From contig NC_090745.1 of NCBI RefSeq assembly GCF_036898095.1, forward strand, positions 82,170,766 to 82,234,765: a DNA stretch of 64,000 nt, in the 5' to 3' direction. This document shows positions 1 to 17,999 of this stretch, piece by piece. The translations under genes were made by a program, and so were the position numbers. Below the pieces are notes generated by a model. It had not been told where the DNA came from and did not search any database. It worked only from the letters and a program-made list of their open reading frames with translations. The first letter of the stretch is position 1; each line of letters opens with the position of its first letter. The stretch is from Palaemon carinicauda (lineage: Eukaryota > Arthropoda > Malacostraca > Decapoda > Palaemonidae).

Positions 1-365
1 ATTTTAATACATAATTGTTGAATGCAAATTCCTTTCACCATGCTTAATGTATGTAAATAATTCAATAACAAAATCATACCTCATACTTTAATAGCAAATT
101 TTGAATGAATTCCTTTTGTAAAACCATCCATGTTTTGTCATAATATGATTTTCAATCTTTTGTGCATCGTTTGTATGGAAACTTCAATTACTGATTGTTG
201 CATGTATATTTCTTTACCTATGCCCATATGTATGTAGATATTTTATTGAGAAAATCACCCTTCATACTTTAATAGCAGAATCTAAATGAACCCCTTTTTG
301 TGAAAACCTCCACGATATTATCTGCATCATACATTTTACATGGAAACATCATTTGCAACCTGTCG
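1..365. repeat. Two-copy tandem duplication, about 178 bp unit
   Basis: Bases about 14-191 and 192-365 are diverged copies of one unit. Shared landmarks are 'ctttaatagca', 'atgtatgta.ata' and 'catggaaac/tatggaaac', in the same order and spacing. No coding potential is seen. The first copy may begin outside the window. Confidence 0.6.
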
Positions 366-1041
366 AACCATCCCACACACACTGCGCCATACACATGCTC
401 AGGTGCTTACTAGATATTAAATTCTTTCTATTCAATCATCATCTTAACGCCATCCATTTAACCCGTTTTTACGGTTATATTCTCCTTTCTCCAAATGATT
501 ATCATATATATGTACTTCACCTTAATATCATTATCTCTTCTTGTTGCATGACCTAACTATTTCGAGATACTCTATTACCACATCTCAGCAATTTTAGATT
601 TCGCAACATTTCAGTTCTTGTCATACTGCAATCACGGTATTATGCAATCAGTTCTTTCACACAGCTTCAACATTTTTTCTTTCATTTATATTCAAGATTC
701 ACTTCTCACTTTCACTTTCCCAAACAAAACAAATCTCGTACAAATGCCTACTTCATTTCTTGCTCAAACGAAACTATCCCTTTTGTTTTTCCACAAACTA
801 TCCCTTCTATTCTCCCACCATCCATATTGGCATTCATTGTCCTTCTTTGCTTGTGATGCTCAATTTTTAATTTTGTTTTTGCAAATTCTTTCAAACGCTT
901 CTAATCCTTTTTTGTAATTTCCCTTCTATTTATATATTTTTACTGTGATATCTGTAAGTATCATCCACCTCACAGTTCATTTATAATACATTTTTGTATT
1001 TTATAACATACATGTGTATATATCATATATATGTATATATT

Positions 1042-1044
<3 letters not shown>
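366..1044. other. AT-rich non-coding stretch
   Basis: Open frames here are short and show no domain, codon bias or splice-bounded exon. I see nothing functional apart from pyrimidine-rich low-complexity sequence. Confidence 0.5.
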
Positions 1045-3140
<2,096 letters not shown>

Positions 3141-3192
<52 letters not shown>

Positions 3193-3252
3193 GGGTCTAG
3201 TTAGATTCACCTTTAGCATTAAAGATTGTCTGAAAAGCTATTGCTGTATCAA

Positions 3253-3335
<83 letters not shown>
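3141..3335. repeat. Two (CT)n microsatellites
   Basis: Pure (CT)n at 3141-3189 and 3257-3335, separated by 67 bp of unique sequence. Confidence 0.97.
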
Positions 3336-3339
<4 letters not shown>

Positions 3340-3811
3340 GTCTTGTCGTCTGTTGTCCTCTAGATGTTTTAGATATTTTTCCTTCTGATAAATCCTCCTT
3401 TTCATCTTTCTTGTTTCTGTTTCATATTGCTTCGTAAATAATAGAAGAAATTATTTTGATTTTCTTAGACTTGAAATATCTTTCTAAACTTTAATCTTTT
3501 ATGTTGACCAAAGCATCTTTTAAAAAGATATCAAGTTCCATTGTTGTAAATGGTATATCGATTCCTAAATTAAAAGAACTAACGTATGAAAGTTCATATG
3601 TCATCTTGTGTCATGATAAGTATTTGAAGTTTGTATAATTTTGGACGATAAAAAGAAAGAAAGAACATTACATACCGCTGGATTCCCTACGGTTTACTCC
3701 AAGTTCCGTAGTCAGATAAAGATTAATTGCTGCTTCCTTTACTCCAACGCTTCATGAAAGACCCCCGAGGCATGATGCCTTATGTCTAAAGCGAAATTGT
3801 CTTTCCAACAG

Positions 3812-3919
3812 ATGAATATCAGTGATTTTGATGGGTCAAAGTTCACGACCATTCCCTTGAGGGCAGATGAGGCAGCCAAGAGATTAATGGCTCCTGCTGA
3901 AGCAGAGGAATCAGATGAG
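3812..3919 (+). CDS. Probable internal coding exon of an unidentified plus-strand gene
   Basis: A 36-codon segment runs from an acceptor (pyrimidine-rich 'tgtctttccaacag') to a strong donor (GAG|gtaaga). It is in phase 0 at both ends. It begins MNISDFDGSKFTTIPLRADE and ends in an acidic stretch (AEAEESDE). The open frame extends upstream to an ATG at 3782 (MSKAKLSFQQ), so it could instead be a first coding exon starting there. Its base composition is clearly richer in G and C than the surrounding AT-rich DNA. I do not recognise the family and found no partner exon nearby on this strand. Seen: frame and splice signals. Inferred: that it is transcribed. Confidence 0.5.
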
Positions 3920-3989
3920 GTAAGATGCTGGTCATCATTTCATTTACTTTTCAGTTTTTGCGGGATATTGTTGCGTGCTTAGGTAATCT

Positions 3990-3992
<3 letters not shown>

Positions 3993-4077
<85 letters not shown>

Positions 4078-4078
4078 T
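3993..4078. repeat. (GA)n microsatellite with GGAGAG interruptions
   Basis: GA dinucleotide tract with a few 'gagg' interruptions, 73 bp downstream of the donor of the exon at 3812-3919. Confidence 0.97.
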
Positions 4079-4641
4079 ACTGATATATTTTTATTGGGCT
4101 AGTACATAAAAACATTATCATGTAACATAACATCGAAATACTATTAGCTCGGTCTGATGAACTGAAGCTCCTTTACAGACCTTCTAATATAAACTCATGT
4201 GTCATATGGTCAGAACATAGCCCTATAGTGCATAGAAATCAACAGCTTACATAGTCTGCTAGATACTAGTGGGTACAATAAAAAGTCAGATAAAAAGATA
4301 CTCATAAACGGGTATAAAATATGAAAATAGATTGCTAGATACAAAATATAATAATGGACGAAAACATGCTACATAACACATATCACTGGATTTCGGATAC
4401 AGATAAAGAAAAAAACAGAAGACTCAATAACTATTAAAAATCATATTCTTTATTTCATTATTAAACATATCACAAGAATTTCTATTTTTTATACAATTGA
4501 TTCCACTGTTTTGAACCTCTGTATGTTACTTATCTTTGTGTATGTGATGTTCTGCATAACGGCATCTGTAAAAAGTTTTCTCTGCAACAATGAAACAAAA
4601 ACTCCCATGATGCACGTGTAATGCTTTGTAAAGCTACCATG

Positions 4642-4644
<3 letters not shown>
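4079..4644. other. Non-coding AT-rich stretch
   Basis: No splice-bounded open frame or repeat structure is recognised here. Confidence 0.4.

Positions 4645-4711
<67 letters not shown>
4645..4711. repeat. (GA)n microsatellite
   Basis: Pure GA repeat with one 'gagg' interruption. Confidence 0.97.
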
Positions 4712-4716
<5 letters not shown>

Positions 4717-6698
4717 ATTTGTGATTGCGAAGGTGAGGAATATATGGAAGAATGGCTGAAGATTCCAACAAAATTAGGATGTTAGATATAGCCATAGAAA
4801 TTTTGTGGACAAAAGTTTACTGATTATAGATGAGGTGCGAGATAAATGGAGAGTGAAAGATTAAGTAAAGGAATTAAGGTACTTAATTGGGTAAGTAATG
4901 GATAAGGTTATATCATTTTTATATTAATGGCAGAAGTCATGCATGTTCTGTATAGAAATTCCTTCTTTCTTTAGCCTTCCCACTTCTGATTAACCACGCG
5001 ATATTATTTATTATTCTAAAACAGTTTTGTATAAACTTGAAAAATTCATGTTACGGTTCAAAATATTTTTTCCCCAAAAATGGATAAACAAAATAATCAT
5101 AAGTAAAGCATTCATATTTTACAGTCGTGATTCTTTACGCAATTTCCTTTGAAAATAAAATTCAAAGTACACACTTGATTCAAGATTGTAATTGCGAATA
5201 AATTTCCATCGGGAGTTTGATGCATTATTATTGAAAAACGTAATTTTATGAACAATTTGCATTTTATGTCTCCTAACTGCAAATTAATAATATTCATTTC
5301 GATGGCATCTCATATTCAATACCGTCGACTGTCCGCTCTTCGAGGCTCTAAAGATACTTTGGAAAACTACTCGGGTTAATTGCTCTCGGTTCGTAATTCG
5401 CAATATTGGATGAATTGTGAAATTGATGTGTCACAGAGCTGGACTTTGCGTCTATTGTCAGTTGATTTTATCATTGGAATTGTGTCGCCCGGAAAGGCAT
5501 CAATTGTCATTTTTATAAATTGCTCTTATCGGATTAATCATTCATTAAAATGCAATTTCATATCATCTACGCTAATGAGTTTGTATTTTGCAATGTGTCA
5601 TTTACATTGCTTGCAGATTAGCGATGTCTCTTACAGACAACATTGTGGTAACCGAAATATATTTCACTTCAGACATTACATACGATTTCATTGTTAATCT
5701 TGAGACTTTTGGTAAAAACAAAATATATTATGTTAAATAGATGATCAGTGTTTCACTTAATACATTACTAAATTTTATCTGTTGATCTTGAGAATTAAGA
5801 ATTTCTCCCCTTTTTATTAAAAGAATCTGTGATATTTTTAAAAAATGAATTTAAGAATATTGCTATCACATTATTTACTGTTGTGTGGTATATATTGAAG
5901 AGTCTTGTTCTATTAAAAACTGTATCAAAACTGTTTCGTTTATCCTTTTTTGTGTGTTTAAACGTTGGTAATTATTTTGTCCAATTATTTAACGATGTGG
6001 GATGTCCAGAGGAAAATGAAAGTAAGGTCTTGAAAGGTTTTGTGTAACCATTATCTTGCATCCACCCTGTTTTATTATTTCATTTTAGGTTAAGCCTTTT
6101 AGTTTAATATTTCTCTTCATATTCAAGTGTGTATTGCTATTATTATTATTCGCTGAAATAAACATTACGGTTATTTTATCTTTATTGGTTACTCACCACG
6201 TTTCAAGGATCTGTACATTTGAAACACTGAATAATATCTAATTCGATTAATTTGGTTACTGACAAAGAAAAGAAAATATTTTATTGTTAACAAATGAGTC
6301 GTTATGACCTTTGAATTAGACTTGATTTGCAAACTTACTTATAGTGATGCAATGGGTTTACCCTAATGGTCAACTACGGAAAATAGAGAATGACCAAAAA
6401 ATCACACAGCGAATCTATTGGAAATTTTGAGAACTGAACTAGAAGTAAAATTAAGCCAATCTATTGATATGTAATCATCAGTTAGTAGCTTTATTATTTA
6501 TTCTTTTAATGCTTCCCTAAAACGTGGCATTGAATCTTTTTATATGTCAGACAATGATGTGAATATATTATTTATATCATGTGTTTTTTTTCTCCCTCAG
6601 GAGCTTCTACAGTAACTCTCACTCCCAGACGTCGTGACAACATATCTCTTTAGGCGGAATGTACTCGTATCTCCAGTGCCACTGAAACAAACCATATC
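4712..6698. other. Non-coding AT-rich stretch
   Basis: The longest open frames (about 105 and 72 codons) are AT-biased, lack splice or domain features and look like chance. Nothing else is visible. Confidence 0.4.
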
Positions 6699-6730
<32 letters not shown>

Positions 6731-6754
6731 GAGAGAGAGAGAGAGAGAGAGAGA
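6699..6754. repeat. (GA)n microsatellite
   Basis: GA tract with two 'gagg' interruptions. Confidence 0.96.
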
Positions 6755-7098
6755 TGGATGAGTTTATGGAGTTTGTATGTACTGTATGTATGAAATAATG
6801 TACTTGCGAGCTTGTGCGTGTAGAAAGGCAAGCCTCCGCTAAAGGTGCTGTTATATTACTCGAGTATTTGCAAGGCACACCATCATGATAGGACTTACCT
6901 AGTGTACTGTAGCCATCCAATTCCTGGGTAACCAAAGCTATTTTGTGATGCTGTTACTCCCACGATAAAGTTCAGTCGTATCCTTAGGTTTGATGGTTAT
7001 TTTTTCGTATTAAGGTTACGTCGTTATTTGCTGTGTGTAAGTGGTCATTTTGTTGTATGAAATATTTACATGCTTTTATAAAATAATTTTCTTTTTTT

Positions 7099-8239
<1,141 letters not shown>

Positions 8240-8774
8240 AATTGACAGTGATTCTATAAGATAATATGTGTTAAGTCCATAATCTGAATTTTATGGGTAT
8301 GGGACCTCATGTCATTTGCAAAATAATTTTCAGTTGACAGGGATTCTATAAAATCATGTTTGTTCAGTTCTCAATGTGAATTGTATGGGTCATCAGATAA
8401 ATCATTTCTGATTGACAATGAGCGCATTAAGGCATATTTGTGTAGTCATAAATCTGAATTGTATGAAAGCAGACCTTATGTCATAAGCGAAATCATTTTC
8501 AATTGACCGTGAGCGTATAAAATCATATTTGTTTAGTCTTCTATCTGAATTATTTTGAAACGGGGCCCCATGTCATTAGAAAAATAATTTTCAGTTGACA
8601 GTGGGCGTATAAAATCTTATGTTTAGTCCTCAATGTGAATTGTATGGGTAGGGGATCGTATGTCATTACCAAAATAATTTTTAATTGACAGGAAGCGTAT
8701 AACTTTAAATTTGTTTAGTCCCCGATCTGAATTGTATAGGTAGGGGACCTCATTTCATTAACGAAATCATTTTC

Positions 8775-8778
<4 letters not shown>
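8240..8778. repeat. Six-copy tandem array, about 91 bp unit
   Basis: Each unit begins near 'ttgacag.gagcgtataa', passes through 'tttagtc...atctgaattgtatggg' and ends at 'cattaacaaaatcattttca'. About six diverged copies are present. The last copy runs directly into a (GA)n microsatellite at 'ttgagagaga', where the unit's 'ttgacag' would have begun. No frame is conserved across copies, so this is non-coding. Confidence 0.85.

Positions 8779-8857
<79 letters not shown>
8779..8857. repeat. (GA)n microsatellite
   Basis: Pure GA repeat immediately abutting the 91-bp array. Confidence 0.97.
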
Positions 8858-8861
<4 letters not shown>

Positions 8862-9579
8862 CATATATAGCCGGGGGTTAAAAATTTCCAATTCAATGTT
8901 TCTACTATTTAAACGATTACTTTCTGACGGCCTTTTTTTTTGTGGGGAAATATTGCTATGAAATATTTTTCACTATTGAAGTTCGTTTCTCAAATACCAT
9001 GTATTTCCTAAGTAGCTTTCTACCAATTATGCGTTATGTTCTTTAAATTTTATCGAATCAAAATACTAGAATGTTAATCACTCTACTGATGAAACTCAAT
9101 TGATTATATTTTACCTGGAATCTCATCTACCAGGGTCGACTGATAACAACGCCATCTAGAAGAGAAGGAGACATAAAGAAAATACTCGCAATAAAACGTA
9201 TTACTACCAATCCAGTATATTTCTTGAAGAATGTATGCACTGGGAGTCCCTAGATGCCCCCCCCCCCCCACCCACCCACCTACGAATCTCTTTCCTAGAC
9301 ATCCCTATCCATCAGCTGTTCAGGGGATTCTTAATCAGTTATATTTAGTAAAATGGATCCCCTGATCTCAGTGCTTGAATTGATAGTTAAAACATTTTCT
9401 ATGAAACTCGGCAGCAATAATCTTAGCAAGGGGCCTTGTGTCTTTTCATCTAATTGTTTTCTATTTTCTTAATTGTTTTCTTGATAATATAAAATCTTGT
9501 TTACTCTTATCAAATTGCAGTATGTACCAATTTGAAATTGTACTAGTCAAACATTACGATAGATTCTTTCAAATACTGA

Positions 9580-9580
<1 letters not shown>
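8858..9580. other. Non-coding stretch with a C run
   Basis: Contains a C homopolymer grading into CCCA repeats near 9257-9282. No gene is supported. Confidence 0.4.
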
Positions 9581-9658
<78 letters not shown>

Positions 9659-9659
9659 T
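9581..9659. repeat. (ATT)n trinucleotide microsatellite
   Basis: About 26 uninterrupted ATT units. The poly-Leu open frame is an artefact. Confidence 0.97.
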
Positions 9660-10077
9660 TATCAATGAAAGTTTGCGTCTCCGTCCAAATATCAGGTTAC
9701 GTTATTTAGAATGCAAGACTTCAACAAATTTGTTAGTAGTGCCAGTCGTCGAATTTCAGATGTAGGTTCCTTAACAAAAACATGAGCTATTATATCTTGC
9801 TATAAATGCTACTAAATGCCCTACCTATAATCTCTGAGAAGGGGGACCTCTTAAAATATTGTTCTCAACGTTCAATATATCACTCGTGTAGAATTTTTTT
9901 ATGATACTATAATAATATATATACCGGTATATTCCTTTTTCAGTTCCTTGCTTACTGCTGTTTCTGAAGGACTTGCCCTCATGTCTGAAATTCATCTTTG
10001 TTTGAAAGGACCCTTTGAGCTTGCATTTTAGCTGTAGGCTAGACACATTGCAGTTGGATTGGTATGAATGGAAATTG

Positions 10078-11223
<1,146 letters not shown>

Positions 11224-13800
11224 TACTTGAAGTGGGTAGCCTGTGTAGCGAAATTCGCTTTGTTTTTAGTTTGGCAACAGTGATTATTTTACTATTACGA
11301 GGATCTCGCCTTTAATTTTCAATAATTTTCTCTCAAGATAACTCCTTTTAAAATGTACTATGTCATAGTAATTGACGGTTAATATTATTGGTTAAGATGA
11401 AAGAGTCTAGACTCTAGACTTTAACCTAAACTTCAAATTAAGTGGTTGTCGGATGAATGTAAAATTCTGTCAAGTTACTTTTGAATTACATAAATGTCTA
11501 TATATAAATTTTACATACACGCACACATATATACATAATATATATTCAATTTATTTATCTATTATTCTTTCTAATTTTAAAACAAGAAAAGCAGGTCTAA
11601 ATTCAGCATAATCTAGTTTAACTTAATGAGAAAATATGGGTACTTTTTACTTTTTTAATAAAGTTATTTAGACTTAAGGCAGATGTTATGATATACATCA
11701 CTGACTGAATAATTCACTTTTCCGTCTGTCTTCTCAATGCATTGCCATTCTCCTACATTTTTAGTTAAGGATATTTTTATGTCTCATTCAAAATATATGG
11801 TTCTTTTTTAAGGTTTTATGTAAATAACATTTCTTACCAATGGGATTCACGAAGCTTTAAAGGTCTCTTATGAGCGGGAGAGGCCAGCGAGAGGATAGTT
11901 TTCTAGAGACAGGGCAAATGTACATAGAGTATAATCAGCTTTTAAGACCCCACTTCACCCAAGTTAGGAACTGGAGGGCTAGTCTGGTTGCTAATTCCTC
12001 AACGATAGATTTATAAGCTTCTCCATTCGTAGCTGAAATTGGTAATAAGGATACTGACACTACTGAACTCTATCGGAACACGAACTCTTATCTTTTTAAA
12101 TTGAATTGCACTCGGCAGTTCGTCTTTCTTTCTTGGATTACAAATACCATGTGGGGTACTTAGATATTACTAAAGCATTAAATTAGTCGACTGCTGCTGA
12201 TTAGACCATATAAAAGATTGTAAAAACTAGTGAATTCCTAACGATGAATCTCCTTTTCAGCGGGAAAATGTAACCAGATAATAATGATAGCGCAAGTGTT
12301 ATCTTGAACGTTGCCATAAAATGTGAAATTGAAGGAAAAACCTCTCATATTGCTGAAGTTGTGTTAGCCAAAAGGAGAAGGCGTACTTCGTGTATGAATT
12401 ATTTGCACAAAAAATCGCACAAAGTAGTCGTATATACAGTTAGTTTTTTTTTTTTTTAAATACGAGTTCTCTTTTATTTTGTTATATTTTTAAATGAAGA
12501 GGATTTATGATACTTGTTTGTAAATAATAACCATTATGTACAGTAAAATAGTAATTATGGAAAATAACATCGTTGGGAGCATTATGCCTCCTCATCTTCC
12601 TGACTTCCTTGATATAGTTCTAACATTTTATATGACAAATGTTAAAATAAATCCACCAGTTTCCATTAGTTTCTTATAACTTAAAGTTGTAGAATTCCAC
12701 ACTTTGCTCATTAGAAATGCAAAATCTTTTAGAAATATTAAACTTCGTATTGACACTTCATAACCAGTGTTTTTCTTTTGACACCCAGAATGTAGTAATT
12801 TTTCATTACCATCCGTGTCAGTAATGTCATCGGGGTCTTTTCTCGATGAAATTTTACTTTTAAATCCATGTATGTATTCGCCAGGCGCTTTATTACATAT
12901 TTGGAATGTTTGCGATTACTTTCCTTACATTCATTTTTATTTTGCATATCTTACCTGACGATTTTCCTAACTTCATTAAAGTTAAGTATTAATTATTATC
13001 CATATGCAGTGTACTCAATTTTTCTTTCTAGATATCTGAATGAAACCCTGTCCGAATTATACTTGGACAAGTACAGTATATAAACTGAAATGTTGGATTT
13101 TTTTCTGAAGTATGAAACATTTATATCACAGACAACTGAGAAACTAATTAATCCTGACTCCGTTGAGCGTAGGCGAGCACCAGCATTTAGATGAACTACG
13201 GTATGTTTTGCCGAAAAAAGAATGGGATTTAGGGTCGTACATGCCCAGTGAAATAGGGAGTATATATATGCTTAGCCCAGTTCAAGTAGGCCTCCAGATA
13301 GCTTGGAGACCAACGGATATTTGCTTCTAGGCTTCAGCCATCCCACTAGGGTCTGCTCAAAACACACAAGAGAAATAAATCCATTCAGAGTTGAACCATC
13401 CTAAAGCCCCTCCTTCAACCTTTCAAGATCTTCCCACTCCGTCCATCTTGGTGGTGTGCCCAGCTTAAACAGTCTTTATTTAGGTCTAATGAGAAAACAT
13501 TTTGGCTTGATATCTTCGGTTAATTTTGAATTAAAAGAATAATTATTCTTACGTCTCATTTATTCTCTTGTGTTTATGGTTTAAATAAGTGGCAGGATTC
13601 TAGCCTCAATGTTATTCCCTTAGGCTACATGGCGATACAGTATAGAAAATAATCATTTGGTTTGTGTGAAGGTGTATGAGTACTTCAAACCTGCTGTTCA
13701 AGGGTGCCTTCTATTGCCCTTTCAGTATCGGGTTTTTGTTTTAAGGTCGTTGAAAGTTTTTCGTTGGAGGATCAGTAAAAGCTACGAAGTCATGGTTCTG
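11224..13800. other. Non-coding stretch
   Basis: About 2.6 kb of AT-rich sequence. The open frames are short and compositionally random. I see no supported gene, exon pair or repeat. Confidence 0.4.
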
Positions 13801-14056
13801 GATCCATGAAAGATGCCAGGTTATGATTCCAGGATATATGAAAGACGCCAGGTCATAACACCAAGATCCATGAAAGACGCCAGGTCTTGATTACAGGATC
13901 TATGAAAGACGCCAGGTCATGATTCCGTGATCTTTAAAAGATGCCAGGTTATGATTTCAGGATCCTTGAAAGAAGCCAGGTCATGATTCCAGGATTTATA
14001 AAAGATGGCAGGTCATGACACCAGGATCCGTGAAAGACGCCAGGTCATGATTCCAG
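13801..14056. repeat. Eight-copy 32-bp tandem array
   Basis: Unit 'gatccatgaaagacgccagg' followed by 'tcatgattccag'. Eight consecutive copies of exactly 32 bp with point differences only (for example gacgcc/gatgcc and tcatgatt/tcatgaca). The period is not a multiple of three and stops occur, so it is non-coding. Confidence 0.92.
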
Positions 14057-15010
14057 GAAACCTAAAGTATACTACGTGTGGATGCTAGAAGTTTTGGAAT
14101 AGGCCAAACCCTTGTTTAAGAATATTCGAAGACGGTTGTTCTGGAAATTTGGGTCTTGTCAAGATGAAGTATGCTTGAGCTGTGACGATGATATGTGGAG
14201 TCTTATTCTGATATCACTTTCCTTGTGAATATCTTAAATCTTTTGTAATAAAAGTTTAAATAGAGAATAATGCTGGAATAGTGTGTGTATGATCTCGAGA
14301 TATTACTTGCTTAATGTATTCCTATGATGATTTATGGATGTAATACATCCAGTCTGTCCATAACCAATGTATGTTACACGATACTGAATTCTTCATCAAA
14401 GGTTTTACTGCATTTGTGACTTTGGCTGTTAATCTTTCTCTTTCAGAGTTTCTTTTTATGAATTAACCCCAGGTCTTGAAGCTCATCATGAGTTATAAAT
14501 CATAAAAACAAACAGGCAGCTCTTCTCCTCATAATGCTTTCATGTCGAATTGTAACTTGTATACATTATCTGTAAAAATATGTTTGCTGTAAATAAAAGT
14601 TAAATTCTTTGTAGTTATTTTGTTTTTCTCATTGATTAGAACCAAACGTAAAACTGCATGTCAATTTTATTGTTTTAAGTAAAAAAGAAAAGCTGTCTAC
14701 AGTATATGAAATGACTAAGACATGGACTAAAAATATTGGCAGACTTATCATTGATAGTTCAATAATTATCACTTGAGTAATTGTAAGTGGTAAATTTTTC
14801 GTAAACCTACAATCTCCTTCATTCTTATGTAGGAAATAATATCCCATGGTTCCTAGCCGAACCTGAGTGAGATTTTCTTTTTAACTATGTTAAATTTTTT
14901 TTTGTTATGCATGAGCACTCATCTAGTTCTATTTAATTTATTGACCACACCTTTCTTATTGTGGACACCAACCACTAGTGATTAACATTTATCGAATGTT
15001 TTATATCCAT
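14057..15010. other. Non-coding stretch
   Basis: No supported gene or repeat. The open frame of about 72 codons on the minus strand near 14629-14847 lacks any recognisable feature. Confidence 0.4.
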
Positions 15011-15131
15011 TATTCATTACTTCTCATGTATTATATATATTTCCTTATTTCATTTCTCAGTGGACTATTTTCAATGTTGGGGCCCAAGGACTTACAGGAT
15101 CCTGATTTTCCAACTAGAGTTGTAGCTCAGC

Positions 15132-15218
<87 letters not shown>
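15010..15218 (+). mobile_element. Decapod-type retroelement 3' end with (TAA)n tail
   Basis: The segment 'ttccttatttcatttctcag' to 'gttggggcccaaggacttac' to 'gttgtagctcagc' is followed by about 29 TAA units (15132-15218). From memory this matches a very common repeat in shrimp genomes. The A-rich trinucleotide tail is what a non-LTR retroelement leaves at its 3' end. A second, poorer copy lies at 47310-47410. The 5' limit is uncertain. Confidence 0.6.
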
Positions 15219-15220
<2 letters not shown>

Positions 15221-15906
15221 CATCTTAAAAAATTTCATCTTGGAAACCTGTGGTTCTTCATATAATCTATATTCAATCATGTATAGTCAGCGTCTCTAAG
15301 TACACCCATATACGTATAAGTGTATTTGTATTGTATGTAAAGAGATCATTGTTTGATAGGTATGATCCTTTCATTACAAGTAAAATGAGATTATTTTCTA
15401 GATCCTGTATACTTGTACAGAGACGATTGTAGTTGTCACCAACAGTGTTGGATACTGAAAGAGCCAAGAAGCTTTATCGCCAAAATAGCCTTTTTTGATA
15501 ACAAGAGTGAGTAATCCCTTCTATCACCTTCCTCTCCAAAAGGAAAAAAGCATACTTTGATTTTAAATTTGGTGACGTCAGAAAGGGATTTTTTTATACT
15601 ATACAAATTGAACGGTAGTGAAAGATGTGAAAAAATAATAATTCAAAACAGTGGAGGAGTAGACTTAATACTTTACCTTGTTGCAGTTTAGGCTTTTGTG
15701 GTGTTAGAAAACAAAATTTCACATGTCCATCCTTTTGATTCTTCAAAACAAGTGGCACCATGTAATGATTTAAACAGATTCGACCCTACTCTTAGATGAA
15801 ATTGGGGTGATGTTAACCACCATTGTATTTTTCAATCAATTAAATAGTTAATTTATTGTGATTACTTTAAGAAATGTGCAAATATTGTTGTTTATTCAAT
15901 GAATAG
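15219..15906. other. Non-coding stretch
   Basis: Nothing recognised. Confidence 0.4.
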
Positions 15907-16414
<508 letters not shown>

Positions 16415-16557
16415 TTGTTAATATTTTTGAGTCTTGTGCACGCTTAATTCTTACCCCAAGTCCTGTGACTAAAATTGAAGAAGGATTGAAATTCAATTTT
16501 TATATTTAAGAAGCTTTCATGCTTTTATTCGTTTGGATGTTTTCAGACTGTAAATTG

Positions 16558-16558
<1 letters not shown>

Positions 16559-16634
<76 letters not shown>
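16559..16634. repeat. (CT)n microsatellite
   Basis: Pure CT repeat, about 38 units. Confidence 0.97.
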
Positions 16635-16637
<3 letters not shown>

Positions 16638-17372
16638 ACTGCTGTATACACTAAGTCGTGATTTGCGTTGACTTCCAGTGAAGGCCCTGGAGGAGTGACT
16701 TCTTTTTGTCTAGAGCGGGTCATGTAATCATGTAGAACCACATGATAAATTGTTTTCATTTTCAAAATTACCTTTTTTTTCCTTTCAACCATTCAGATTT
16801 TATTCTACTTGGGTGGTCAAATCCGAAATACATAACAGTCAAGTGTTGTTTAGTTCATTATCTTTCATAAATTAGGTTTTAGTTTTAACGTAATAGAAAT
16901 TTGATTGTACATCATCTCTTGGATTATAGTAATTTCCCCTTCAAGCCATCTAGCTTTGATTGTTTGACTGATTAAGATTTCCCTCTCTCATTTGGCATGG
17001 TACGGGTTCTGGGGCATGGGAAGCCCACAAGAGACATGGTTTTTGAAAGGAATCAACATAGGTTCAGAACGACGAACAATGATGATAATGAGATGAGAAC
17101 CAGCGCCTTCGAGCAGTGACTGGACAGGAAGGAGTCCAGAGCTGAAAAATCCATGTGGCCTGGCAGCCACAGTTCAGTAGCCCTAGACATCTACCTTCTC
17201 GGTCTCCGGTAATTTTTTTTTTTTTTTTTATACCTTCCTCAATAGCAATCTCAGTTTAATAAAATTAAAAGGCTTTAGTATTTTTATGATAAAGGGAAAA
17301 CTAATTTGGGGGTGTCATAAAAAATACCCTATCCCGTTACTAGGATGGTTTTAAAGAACTATTGCAATCATA
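16635..17372. other. Non-coding stretch, possibly containing an old interspersed repeat
   Basis: The higher-GC segment at about 16990-17210 ends in 'ctcggtctccggtaa' plus a poly-T run. It might be an interspersed repeat, but I cannot assign it. No exon with both splice sites was found. Confidence 0.35.
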
Positions 17373-17938
17373 AATTACCTCTTTCTCCTTTTGGTTGATG
17401 TAGTCTATAGTAATAGTTACCTCTTCAAGAAATAGTACAATTATAGATTACTTCTTTCTCGTTTTGGTAGTAGATTGTAGTATATCTTACCTCTTCTCTT
17501 TTTGATGGCTGTTTGGTACCCCTGACAGAGGGCACCTGTTGGCCAATTAAACCACTTTTAGTACCTTGAGAAATAAATATCTGTTTGAGGCTCAAGGTGA
17601 AGATGGCAGGTTTAATCTTGCCAAGATTCTTGGGCAGGAGGGGTTGTACTATGCTAGTACTATTTTTAGATTTATTTCAGAAACAGGTCTTCAAAAATCT
17701 ATTTGGCTTTATGAGGACATATTCAGTTTTATGGTTTTAAAGTAATATCCTTTTATTCTTTATTTATAACAAAAGACATCGGAATCAGTGACCTTTGATG
17801 TCAGGATGCCAGAAAACACCAAATCAATCAATCAGTCAATTTTCTCGTTTTGATAGATGTAATTTATAGCAATTAATCGATCTTCAAGAAAAGTACAATT
17901 AAAGATTACTTCTCTCTAGTTTTGATTGCAGTTTATAG
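17373..17938. repeat. Interrupted tandem array, about 71 bp unit
   Basis: Unit landmarks are 'ttacttctttctcgttttg', 'gtagtctatagtaat' and 'cttcaagaaatagtacaat'. Copies start near 17375, 17446, about 17832 and 17907. The second copy is split by an inserted retroelement-like piece (17510-17828). The fourth is split by the hAT-like element and resumes at 19989. A further fragment appears at about 23677-23730 after the gypsy LTR. Confidence 0.7.
17510..17828 (+). mobile_element. Retroelement 3' fragment with (AATC)n tail
   Basis: This piece interrupts the 71-bp array. It ends in 'ttgatgtcaggatgccag' followed by 'aatcaatcaatcagtcaa', a short tandem tail typical of non-LTR 3' ends in decapods (from memory). 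It carries no open reading frame of note. Confidence 0.5.
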
Positions 17939-17968
17939 CAGGGTTGGCAAAAACCCCAGCCCCGGCTG

Positions 17969-17999
<31 letters not shown>

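Noticed and set aside
16640..16730. Minus-strand segment reading SRQKEVTPPGPSLEVNANHD
   Set aside because: It looks protein-like and has an AG acceptor, but there is no usable donor with a matching frame before the (CT)n tract, so I could not make it an exon.
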